Shown piece by piece: positions 50,465 through 57,804 of a DNA stretch of 64,000 nt. Below the pieces are notes generated by a model. That model was not told the DNA's origin, made no database searches, and saw only the letters and a program-made list of their open reading frames with translations. The position numbers were made by a program, and so were the translations under genes. Within the stretch, counting starts at the first letter, position 1. Each line of letters starts with the position of its first letter. Source of the DNA: Dyadobacter sp. CY312 (lineage in GTDB: Bacteria; Bacteroidota; Bacteroidia; Cytophagales; Spirosomataceae); contig NZ_JAJUXG010000013.1 in NCBI RefSeq assembly GCF_021390535.1, forward strand, positions 62,001 through 126,000, written 5' to 3'.

Positions 50465-50670
50465 GTGTGGTAAAGTTTAGATTGACATATACATTAAAGT
50501 TATTTCTACTTAATACAGAATAACTGTTACAATATTCATGCCTGAAATAAGGCTTACTAAAATCCCACTATATTGGCCATTTTGCACTGTAAATGAACCA
50601 CTTTGAGATAATTGAGCAGTACATACTGATGAAAAATATATCAGGTAACCACATTGCTTTATCTATTCAA

Positions 50671-52134
50671 CTAATCAAGCACCTTTTTCAAAACTCGCAA
50701 TGCTTCCACCATTTCATTTTCCCTAAGTGAAGCGAAGCCCATTCTTATTGCGTTGGTGGAAAAGAATTCGTTTTTAGCGAAACTTCCATTGCTGATGTAG
50801 AGACCGTTTTTAGAGGCGTTCTTAGCCATTTCCGTCAAAACAATTTTTTCATCTAAGTTTGCCCACACAGCCAGACCTCCTTCCGGAACCTGGAATTCAA
50901 TTTTATCCCGAAAATCGGTTCGGAGTATTTCACAAAAGAGGTTCCTTCTTTGTTTGTAAATTTTTAAAGATTTACGAAAATGCCTGTCCATTTCCCCGTT
51001 ATCAAACATAGCGGCAAATGCCTCTTCCAGCAACGTGTCTCCTTGCCTGTCCACGAGCTGCCTTAGGCCACACGCCGCCTGAATAAAAGGGGACGGGCCA
51101 ATCATGAAGCCAATTCGCATAGCGGGGGCAAAAGTTTTGGTGATGGACCCAAGGTAAATTACATTTTGATTGTGATCGATACTTGCTAATGGTAAGTGAG
51201 GTTTGTTGTCATAATGAAAATCAAAATCGTAATCATCTTCTATGATGGCAAAGCGGTATTGTTTGGCAAGATTTAAAAGTTTTAGCCGCCGCTCTACACT
51301 CATGGTAACAGTGGTTGGGCAGTGATGATGCGGGATGATATAAACCGCTTTTATTTTCTTTTTCAGTAAGACACCTTCCAGATAATCAATATCCATTCCA
51401 TTTTCATCCACCGGAATTCTCACCAGACTCGCGCCAGCATATTTGAAAGTATCATCGGCAGTGAGAAAATTGGACGTACCGACAGCTATACTGTCACCCG
51501 ACGAAAGCAATAACTGAGCTGACAGATATATACCCATTTGGCTACCCTTCGTAATGATGATGTTGTCAGGAGAAACAATGACACCTCTGGTATTGGAAAG
51601 GTATTTACTAATGGCTATCCGAAGATTTTGTGAGCCCTGGGAACTGCCATATCTCAAAAAGCTTTTCCCATAAAATTTTCGCGAAAGGCTGCGATACTCA
51701 CGCATAAGCTGATCTACCGGTGCCAGACGGACGTCAGGGAATCCTTCATCAATAGCCAGACCGGTGTGTTGGAGACTTTCTGCCGGTGTTGCATTTTCAA
51801 ACCGATTTGTCCACACAAAAGTCTCTTTCGTATTGCCTTTTTTACCTGACTGGGGTATTGACGGTTTATTAATTGCAGGCAATTTGGATAGTACGAAAAC
51901 CCCTTTTCGCGGAACTGATTCAGCCCAACCCTGACTGGTTAATTCTTCGTAAGCCATTTTAACCGTATGCCGGTTGACACCGATTAACTCCGCAAGAATA
52001 CGGGAGCCTGGCAGTACATCCGATGGGCGTAGCGTACCGTTTGTGATTAATGCTATAAACTGGTTACAAACCTGGATGTACAGGGTTGCATGCGCATTCC
52101 GGTCAATTTGAATCAGCGATTTATACGGCAACAT
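50671..52134 (-). CDS. MocR/PdxR-type regulator (GntR helix-turn-helix fused to aminotransferase domain)
   Basis: This 487-residue regulator begins with a winged helix (about 12-82; LAELIGVNRHTVKMAYEEL). The fold type I aminotransferase domain has IIEDDYDFDFHY (Asp300, Asp301) and the PLP-binding Lys333 in LGSITKTFAPAMRIGF. Such proteins sense pyridoxal phosphate or an amino acid and act on the neighbouring divergent gene. Here that gene encodes an AhpD-like protein. An inverted repeat, CTGGTATA/TATACCAG, sits in the gap between them. Regulators of this class often activate as well as repress. Confidence 0.9.
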   Translation of the reverse strand: MLPYKSLIQIDRNAHATLYIQVCNQFIALITNGTLRPSDVLPGSRILAELIGVNRHTVKMAYEELTSQGWAESVPRKGVFVLSKLPAINKPSIPQSGKKGNTKETFVWTNRFENATPAESLQHTGLAIDEGFPDVRLAPVDQLMREYRSLSRKFYGKSFLRYGSSQGSQNLRIAISKYLSNTRGVIVSPDNIIITKGSQMGIYLSAQLLLSSGDSIAVGTSNFLTADDTFKYAGASLVRIPVDENGMDIDYLEGVLLKKKIKAVYIIPHHHCPTTVTMSVERRLKLLNLAKQYRFAIIEDDYDFDFHYDNKPHLPLASIDHNQNVIYLGSITKTFAPAMRIGFMIGPSPFIQAACGLRQLVDRQGDTLLEEAFAAMFDNGEMDRHFRKSLKIYKQRRNLFCEILRTDFRDKIEFQVPEGGLAVWANLDEKIVLTEMAKNASKNGLYISNGSFAKNEFFSTNAIRMGFASLRENEMVEALRVLKKVLD

Positions 52135-52157
52135 CTGGGTGGGTATTTTTGTGTAAA

Positions 52158-52195
52158 CTGGTATACAAAGCTATACCAGATATCTGATACTTTTG
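52158..52195 (+). promoter_or_regulatory. MocR operator and AhpD-like gene promoter
   Basis: CTGGTATA (52158-52165) and TATACCAG (52172-52179) form a perfect 8-bp inverted repeat, followed at 52188-52195 by the -7 element TACTTTTG. The repeat occupies the place of the -33 element, which is otherwise missing. That fits activation by the MocR-type protein encoded on the other strand, with autoregulation. Confidence 0.65.
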
Positions 52196-52279
52196 CATAA
52201 AATAGTCTGGTTAGGAAAGCCATTCTATATTCGGATTACACCTGAAATTAACTTATTAATCAAGCAAATTAAATTTAAG

Positions 52280-52714
52280 ATGAGTACTCGAATCAACATT
52301 CAAAAAGTAAACCCTGAGGCGTACAAAGCCATGCTGGGACTGGAAAAATTCATAGAAAGCACTTCTCTCACAAGAGCGCATAAAGAACTGATCAAGATAA
52401 GAGCTTCACAGGTGAACGGATGTGCGTTTTGTCTTGATATGCATACCAAAGATGCCCGTAAAGCCGGAGAAACCGAGCAGCGGATCTATACCCTCAGCGC
52501 CTGGCGTGACACCAATTTTTTCACAGAAGAGGAACAGGCAATATTGGCTCTTACCGAGGAAGTTACGCTGATCAGCAATCATGTGAAAGACGAAACTTAT
52601 GAACGTGCAGTTAAAATTCTGGGAGAAAAATATCTGTCAGAAGTGATCATGGCAATCATCACTATAAACGCCTGGAACCGCATTGGTATCACCACCAAAC
52701 TGATGCCGGTTTAA
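52280..52714 (+). CDS. carboxymuconolactone decarboxylase / AhpD-like protein
   Basis: The 144-residue protein has the AhpD-like core: LIKIRASQVNGCAFCLDMHTKDARKAGET with the CxxC pair and the His three residues after the second Cys. It then has AWRDTNFFTEEEQAILALTEEVT and ITINAWNRIG. This CxxC-x3-H motif is that of peroxidase-linked AhpD proteins, not of true carboxymuconolactone decarboxylases. It may reduce peroxide or take part in thiol redox balance. The start is placed at the ATG at 52280, well after the -7 element at 52188, because the upstream codons do not resemble the family. It is probably regulated by the divergent MocR-like protein. Confidence 0.85.
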   Translation: MSTRINIQKVNPEAYKAMLGLEKFIESTSLTRAHKELIKIRASQVNGCAFCLDMHTKDARKAGETEQRIYTLSAWRDTNFFTEEEQAILALTEEVTLISNHVKDETYERAVKILGEKYLSEVIMAIITINAWNRIGITTKLMPV

Positions 52715-52795
52715 ATTCAACATTATTGAATTATTTATTCTAAAAAGTACAGCTGTTGATGGCTGTACTTTTGTTATTTTATTAACCAATCAGCC

Positions 52796-53134
52796 CTACT
52801 CCCCCATAATCTCTTTCCTGTGTTTGACTCCCCACAGATACAGCACATCCAGAATTTGCTCGGCCGATTTGCCGTGTTCTGTTATCGCGTACTCAACTGT
52901 GGGTGGAAATGTGTCGTAAACTGTGCGGGTCACGAGTTTATTTGTTTCCAAAATTTTCAGCTCTTTCGAAAGCATCTTATCCGTAATTCCACCAATGTCT
53001 TTTGAAATCTGTTTAAATCGTTTGTTCCCGGTCGACAGAGACAGCATGATCAGCAGCTTCCAACGACCTTCCAAAGCTTCAAGTGCGTCCTTGATGGCAA
53101 GCACATTTCCGGGACATCCTTCACGAGTGAGCAT
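52796..53134 (-). CDS. HxlR family transcriptional regulator
   Basis: The 112-residue winged-helix regulator has the HxlR signature: the N-terminal Cys (Cys8) followed by ALEALEGRWKLLIMLSL, RFKQISKDIGGITDKMLSKEL, and VEYAITEHGKSAEQILDVLYLWG. The Cys may be a redox or quinone sensor, as in related QsrR/YodB proteins. It is divergent from a DoxX-family gene. Two tandem TATCC-N4-GGATA palindromes lie in the gap, a classical target for this family. It probably represses the DoxX gene and itself. Confidence 0.9.
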   Translation of the reverse strand: MLTREGCPGNVLAIKDALEALEGRWKLLIMLSLSTGNKRFKQISKDIGGITDKMLSKELKILETNKLVTRTVYDTFPPTVEYAITEHGKSAEQILDVLYLWGVKHRKEIMGE

Positions 53135-53165
53135 TTTCTTTTTGGTTTTAAAACTCTGCCGATAC

Positions 53166-53233
53166 TATCCGTTCGGATATCGCTATCCAACCGGATAGTA
53201 CTATATCGCAGATAGCAAATGTAGATACTTTTG
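53166..53233 (+). promoter_or_regulatory. tandem HxlR operator and DoxX promoter
   Basis: Two palindromes, TATCCGTTCGGATA (53166-53179) and TATCCAACCGGATA (53184-53197), share the form TATCC-N4-GGATA and are 18 bp apart centre to centre. The -7 element TACTTTTG follows at 53226-53233. The operator lies over and upstream of the -33 region of the DoxX promoter. Confidence 0.8.
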
Positions 53234-53256
53234 TGTCATTCAAAAAACAACCAATC

Positions 53257-53667
53257 ATGGCCACTCAGCAAAAAACAACAGGATTTCTACACATCGCACT
53301 TTGGAGTGCACAGGTATTACTGGCAGCCAGTATGGTTTGGGGCGCAACAATGAAATTATTTACACCAATTGATGAGTTATCGAACATGTGGCCTTGGGCT
53401 GCCCAAGTTTCACCTGCGTTCCTGAACTTCACCGCCATTGTAGATATACTCGGAGCATTAGGATTAATACTTCCCGCACTGCTCCGTATTCAGCCAACAC
53501 TCACACCGATTGCAGCAGTTGGCATTGTAGTTCTGATGATTTCAGCGGCAGCATTTCATATCCAAAGAGACGAAGCATCACAAATCGGAGCGAATGTGGC
53601 ATTTGCCTTTGTAGCAATTTTCATCGCCTGGGGCAGGTTTACTAAGGCACCTATTGCACCGAAGTAA
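53257..53667 (+). CDS. DoxX family membrane protein
   Basis: The 136-residue protein has four membrane helices: FLHIALWSAQVLLAASMVWGA, FTAIVDILGALGLILPALL, LTPIAAVGIVVLMISAAAFHI and ANVAFAFVAIFIAWG. The order and the first helix, with the ALWxxQ motif, are those of DoxX/DoxD-like proteins. Their function is uncertain, but they are frequently controlled by HxlR regulators and linked to oxidative stress. The start is the ATG at 53257, since the TAnnTTTG promoter element at 53226-53233 excludes the GTG at 53233. It is convergent with the MazG-like gene. Confidence 0.85.
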   Translation: MATQQKTTGFLHIALWSAQVLLAASMVWGATMKLFTPIDELSNMWPWAAQVSPAFLNFTAIVDILGALGLILPALLRIQPTLTPIAAVGIVVLMISAAAFHIQRDEASQIGANVAFAFVAIFIAWGRFTKAPIAPK

Positions 53668-53683
53668 ATGCCAAGTCTTCATC

Positions 53684-54007
53684 CTATTCCAGCAACTTTT
53701 CCGTCTTTGTCAAAAACTTCTCCGTCGCTTCATTGATATCCAAACCCATGCGGTCGGCAAGAATGGTTAGCCACCATACGCATTCGCCCAATTTGTGTTC
53801 AAGCTCAGGAATGGTTTGTTCACCTTTCGGCCAGCGGCCTTGTTGTGACATCGTTAATCGGCCAACCAATCCGGCGTCCGTCAGGAAAGCGAGTGCGTCT
53901 TCTTCCACCGTCCAGTTGCTGCCTTGGTGTTGCTGTTCCAGTTGGTGATATCGTTCTCTGATTTTCAGTGACCGCTGTTTTATTTCTTTTAAATCTAAAT
54001 CCTCCAT
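53684..54007 (-). CDS. MazG-like nucleotide pyrophosphohydrolase
   Basis: The 107-residue all-helical protein resembles single-domain MazG-like enzymes. LKIRERYHQLEQQHQGSNWTVEEDALAFLTDAGLVGRLTM precedes ELEHKLGECVWWLTILADRMGLDINEATEKFL. The ExxE-x12-ExxD pattern that binds Mg appears only in part, in the sets EED and LEHKLGECVWWLTILAD. The family hydrolyses non-canonical NTPs to NMP and pyrophosphate. It lies between the DoxX gene (convergent) and an AraC regulator gene that is 6 bp upstream in the same direction, so co-expression is likely. Confidence 0.75.
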   Translation of the reverse strand: MEDLDLKEIKQRSLKIRERYHQLEQQHQGSNWTVEEDALAFLTDAGLVGRLTMSQQGRWPKGEQTIPELEHKLGECVWWLTILADRMGLDINEATEKFLTKTEKLLE

Positions 54008-54013
54008 GAGTGA

Positions 54014-54937
54014 TTAGTTTGCGTTAAAAGTGTGTTTGAATTCAACGGGTGTCAGGTTTGTTTTCTTTTTGAAAATCTTGTTGAAAGACTGAGGATGCTC
54101 AAAACCCAGCTGATAAGCCACATCGGCAACACTCAGATTGTCCGACGCCAGATATTCCTTCGCCTTTTCAATGAGTTTTTCATGAATGAACTGCTGCGTA
54201 TTTTGTCCTGTGTGTACGCGCAACAAATCACTGAGATATCGGGGCGAAAGATTTAATTTATTCGCCAGATATTGCACCGTCGGCAAACCCTGCATCAGGG
54301 ATTCCTTATCGTTAAAATACTGATTGAGCAAATCTTCCAGCCTGGTCAGTACATCATGATTGGCCGCTTTGCGCGTGATGAATTGTCGCTTGTAAAATCG
54401 ATTACTGTAATTGAGAAGCACTTCAACATGGGAAATGATCACATCCTGACTGAAATCGTCTATGGAGCCGTTCAATTCCTGCAAAATATGCTCAAAAACC
54501 TGAGAAATCGTTACTTTTTCCTTTTCCGACAAATACAACGCCTCGCTGGCTGAATAAGAAAAGAAACCATATTTCTGGATTGTTTTTGCCAGCGGATAAT
54601 TCCTCAGAAAATCAGGATGGATGAGCAACGTGTAGCCGGCATAGTCCTTCTCGTCTTCCGCCGCTGCAATGATCTGATTCGGAGATACAAACGAAATCCC
54701 CCCTTCATCAAAGTCATAATAATGCTGTCCGTATTTTACTTTTCCGGTCAGTTTTGTTTTGTATGAAATTTTGAAAAAATCGAGAAGAAGTACTGTCGGC
54801 AATTCGTCCGCAGGCGTAGTAATATCGGCATAGTTAACCAGACTCACCAGCGGATGCAAAGGTTTTGGCAAACCCAATGCCCGTTGCAGTTCCGATATGG
54901 AACTGAACTTTTTCGGGCGACTGATTTCGTTTTTCAT
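54014..54937 (-). CDS. AraC family transcriptional regulator
   Basis: The 307-residue regulator has an N-terminal AraC-type cupin-like domain (residues 20-160; YYDFDEGGISFVSPNQI) and a C-terminal HTH pair. The first helix-turn-helix is VQYLANKLNLSPRYLSDLLR, and the second is SVADVAYQLGFEHPQSFNKIFKKKTNLTPVEFK. The gene is followed by the MazG-like gene and preceded by the 102-residue protein and SDR genes, all in the same direction with gaps of 6 and 16 bp. It probably regulates this small operon, in which case it would sit within its own regulon. Confidence 0.9.
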   Translation of the reverse strand: MKNEISRPKKFSSISELQRALGLPKPLHPLVSLVNYADITTPADELPTVLLLDFFKISYKTKLTGKVKYGQHYYDFDEGGISFVSPNQIIAAAEDEKDYAGYTLLIHPDFLRNYPLAKTIQKYGFFSYSASEALYLSEKEKVTISQVFEHILQELNGSIDDFSQDVIISHVEVLLNYSNRFYKRQFITRKAANHDVLTRLEDLLNQYFNDKESLMQGLPTVQYLANKLNLSPRYLSDLLRVHTGQNTQQFIHEKLIEKAKEYLASDNLSVADVAYQLGFEHPQSFNKIFKKKTNLTPVEFKHTFNAN

Positions 54938-54953
54938 GTTATAAAGCTAATCC

Positions 54954-55262
54954 TTAATTGGTCAGGTCGTGCTCCACCTTCGAAATATTCCAGTTGACAG
55001 TGCTTTGATCGATCATGTCGTGAACAACAGAATCCGCCAATTCGTCCATAAGCCTGTGCATGGAATCGGTGCCGTTTTTTACAGAACCCCAAATGAGTAT
55101 GTCGGCAATTGTTCCATCGTTTTGCTGCACAATTTTTCTCGACCGAAAACCAGGCTGGCGTTTCAGAAAATGATCAATTTCTGTATTGGCTTCAATGAAT
55201 TCTTTACAGGAAAAGCTGTTCAATTTGAATGTCGTAATTTCCAGTGCTTCTGTGTTCTTCAT
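54954..55262 (-). CDS. small dimeric alpha/beta-barrel-like protein
   Basis: The 102-residue protein has the pattern EITTFKLNSFSCKEFIEANTEIDHFLKRQPGFRSRKIVQ followed by ADILIWGSVKNGTDSMHRLMDEL. This is like the ferredoxin-like dimeric ABM family, with a strand, a helix with paired acids, PGF turn and next strand. Such proteins are small oxygenases or binding proteins. The ATG overlaps the stop of the upstream SDR gene by 4 bp, which indicates translational coupling. The specific activity cannot be predicted. Confidence 0.65.
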   Translation of the reverse strand: MKNTEALEITTFKLNSFSCKEFIEANTEIDHFLKRQPGFRSRKIVQQNDGTIADILIWGSVKNGTDSMHRLMDELADSVVHDMIDQSTVNWNISKVEHDLTN

Positions 55263-56086
55263 GAGTTCAGTTTGTTTTGAGTTGCCGGAAGATGAAGCTT
55301 TTTGCTGAGTTCTCTTCTGAAATTTTCGTTACCCATTTCCTCACGTTGCCGGGCAATTCTGACGGCATCATTTCCAGCCAGATAACGCAACTGATCTTTG
55401 CCATCTGTGGCCGCTTCGTAAACCACTTCCGCAATGTGTTCTGCTTCTGTAAATTCAATCAAAGTGCCGTCCGCGAAAAGTTCACCCAATCTTTGATTCA
55501 GCGTTTCATATTCTTCACCAATAACGGCCTGCATTCCGTTGATAAAATCACTTTTGATGCCGCCAGGTGCAACTGTTTTGATGCCAATGTTAAACAAAGC
55601 AAGGTCATAGGAAATGCTTTCGCTAAATCCTTCCAAAGCCCACTTGGTAGCGTTGTAAACCGGAGATAAAGGATTGGAAGAGATTCCGCAGACAGAAGTT
55701 GTGGTGATAAAAAGACCGTTTTTCTGTTTTTTAAAATGGGGAATAAATGCTTTTATAACCCGCAAAACACCAGTGAGATTGGTGTCGATTTGATTGGTAA
55801 TTTGGTCATCCGTGCAAGATTCCAATGCACCAACGAGTCCGTAACCGGCATTGTTGAACACCACGTCAATGGTGGAATTTTTCAACGCTTCACTTACCGT
55901 ACTTTCTATTTGGGATAAATTTGTGACGTCGAGCGGAAGTAACGTTACATTGCTGAGATGCTGCAATTCCGTTTCCTTTGCAGGATTGCGCATGGTTGCA
56001 ATCACATTCCAGCCTTTTGCCTGAAACAACCGGGTAGTTGCTTTTCCCAAACCTGTGGAAGCCCCTGTGATGAAAATCGTTTTCAT
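55259..56086 (-). CDS. short-chain dehydrogenase/reductase
   Basis: The 275-residue classical SDR has the cofactor motif TGASTGLGKATTRLF (Gly8, Gly12, Gly14), NNAGYG at 78-83, and the catalytic Tyr144-x3-Lys148 in PVYNATKWALEG, with Ser near 131. A basic Arg33 just after the second strand favours NADPH. The C-terminal part (LFADGTLIEFTEAEHIAEVVYEA) belongs to the subgroup that often acts on ketones or aldehydes. It is the first gene of a unit with the ABM-like protein, the AraC regulator and the MazG-like protein. The substrate is unknown. Confidence 0.9.
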   Translation of the reverse strand: MKTIFITGASTGLGKATTRLFQAKGWNVIATMRNPAKETELQHLSNVTLLPLDVTNLSQIESTVSEALKNSTIDVVFNNAGYGLVGALESCTDDQITNQIDTNLTGVLRVIKAFIPHFKKQKNGLFITTTSVCGISSNPLSPVYNATKWALEGFSESISYDLALFNIGIKTVAPGGIKSDFINGMQAVIGEEYETLNQRLGELFADGTLIEFTEAEHIAEVVYEAATDGKDQLRYLAGNDAVRIARQREEMGNENFRRELSKKLHLPATQNKLNS

Positions 56087-56223
56087 TTTGAGATGTTTAA
56101 ATTTTACATCACAAAGGTCACTGGTTGCGAATACCCGGAAGTATCCAAACTGAGTTATGTTGTAGCCGAAATGGTTGGTGGGACTAAGAATACTTTTTCT
56201 TTAAGTTAAAGAATGCACACCCT

Positions 56224-57714
56224 TTACCTAAACCCAAAACTCTTTTGAAAACCAAACGAAACACCATAACTAACGGGATACAAATCACCCTTATCGGCAG
56301 CAAGAGCAAGTTTTCCTGCAACTCCTCCTAAAATGTTAATTGGAGCAAGTAGTGAAATAAAGCCGGAAAATTGCTTTGGAGTACCTTCGAAAGGATTGTC
56401 GTACGCGCCGGAATTACTGGAATAGGAGAACTTCCCCGCCCAGTTTATTTTCTGAAAAAGGGTTCCGCTCATGCCGAGATGGTATACAGAAACGCGGTTG
56501 TTGCTCGTGAAAAAATCTGCATAGTTAGGCCAGTTCCAGATGGTTTCCGAAGTTGGAGGAATAAATGGCGTTCCTATTCCCCTGCCCAAATAGGACCAGC
56601 CATCTCTTACCTGGCCGTTGTTGAAGTAATCATCTTTCCCTCTCTTATAGCTGGGATCAAGGTCGTCGGCAACCGCTCCACCCTGATTTTTAGTATGAAG
56701 GAATTCCAGGACAACCGTGTTCAGTTCAAAATTTGAACCATAACTGTTTTTTCTTCTAAATCGGATCCCGTTCAGGCCATCAGCAATATTACTCAACCAA
56801 AACAGTGAGCCATCCTCATAAATATTCTGACGGTATACAAAAATACTCATGCCATAAGTTTCGATTTCCGCCGTCAGATCAATACTACCAAGGTGATTGC
56901 CGACCCGGCCGGTTGCATCGTGGTGGCTCGGATTGTTGCTGTGCGCTCTTCCGGTCACAACATTGATGTAGTTCTGAAAGTCGTTGGGCATTTGCCCGTC
57001 TTCTGTATTATACGCTGACTTACCGCCCCACTGAACCTGGTGATTGAAGCCTCCATACAATTTCAGGCGCGAATTGACCTTTCCTATTCTGGCGTAAAGT
57101 GATTTCTGATGCAGTTTCAAATTGCTGGTAACAGGTCGGTTTTTATCAAACCAACCATCGGAATAAAATGCCTGAAATGACACCCATCCTTTGGTAAACG
57201 GCACGGCAACAAATTTTGTAGTCCCCAGCTGAATTTTAGGTATTGGCATGGCGTTGGTCGACCAGGAATAGGATCCGGAGCTTAGTAATGAATCAGCCAG
57301 TCCAACCCACTGTTTTTTTCGTCCTGCAAAAAATTCCCAATTCCGGTAGCGTACTGTAAAATGTGCCTGAGGCAGAATAACCTGCGATTTTTCAGCTGCC
57401 AATCCTATTACCTCTACACCGCCACCAATTCTCAGGGGTTTTTGCATACCGGATCCCAATCTCCAATAATGTTCCAACCCAACACCAACTCTTCCTGCAT
57501 TTCCCGTTGACGGGACCGTTCCAAACTGATTGGCCTGAAGCCAGAAAGGAGTACTGTCGATTGAACTTGCGTAACCAGAAATTTCTATATAATTGTTAGT
57601 TGAATCAGCGTAGTTCTGCTGAATTTCACCGCTGTTTTGCGCAAAACTTACGCTGTGAATCATGGCTATAAAAAGTCCGCTTTTTCTAATAATCCGACAA
57701 CTCAAACATTGCAT
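56224..57714 (-). CDS. Wzi-like capsule assembly outer-membrane protein
   Basis: The 496-residue protein has a signal peptide (FIAMIHSVSFAQ) and a beta-barrel of about 18 strands. Family motifs are SSIDSTPFWLQANQFGTVPSTGN, RYRNWEFFAGRKKQWVGL, LLSSGSYSWSTNAMPIPKI and VVLEFLHTKNQGG. The last residues FGFQKSFGFR fit a barrel end with terminal aromatic residues. Wzi proteins anchor capsular polysaccharide at the outer membrane. No capsule biosynthesis genes lie in the window. The gene is downstream of, and in line with, the RND operon but separated by a hairpin, so it may have its own promoter. Confidence 0.8.
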   Translation of the reverse strand: MQCLSCRIIRKSGLFIAMIHSVSFAQNSGEIQQNYADSTNNYIEISGYASSIDSTPFWLQANQFGTVPSTGNAGRVGVGLEHYWRLGSGMQKPLRIGGGVEVIGLAAEKSQVILPQAHFTVRYRNWEFFAGRKKQWVGLADSLLSSGSYSWSTNAMPIPKIQLGTTKFVAVPFTKGWVSFQAFYSDGWFDKNRPVTSNLKLHQKSLYARIGKVNSRLKLYGGFNHQVQWGGKSAYNTEDGQMPNDFQNYINVVTGRAHSNNPSHHDATGRVGNHLGSIDLTAEIETYGMSIFVYRQNIYEDGSLFWLSNIADGLNGIRFRRKNSYGSNFELNTVVLEFLHTKNQGGAVADDLDPSYKRGKDDYFNNGQVRDGWSYLGRGIGTPFIPPTSETIWNWPNYADFFTSNNRVSVYHLGMSGTLFQKINWAGKFSYSSNSGAYDNPFEGTPKQFSGFISLLAPINILGGVAGKLALAADKGDLYPVSYGVSFGFQKSFGFR

Positions 57715-57756
57715 ATTTTACTGTTTAAATGGAAGTATGTGTTCTGGGAAGTTTAC

Positions 57757-57795
57757 AAAGTGACCCGCCAAACGCATGGTTTAACGGGTCACTTT
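57757..57795 (-). terminator. hairpin between the RND operon and the Wzi-like gene
   Basis: AAAGTGACCCG (57757-57767) pairs perfectly with CGGGTCACTTT (57785-57795), an 11-bp stem with a 17-nt loop. It lies 9 bp past the stop of the RND transporter gene. There is no long U-run, but the stem is stable and well placed. Confidence 0.7.
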
Positions 57796-57804
57796 GCAGA
57801 CATT

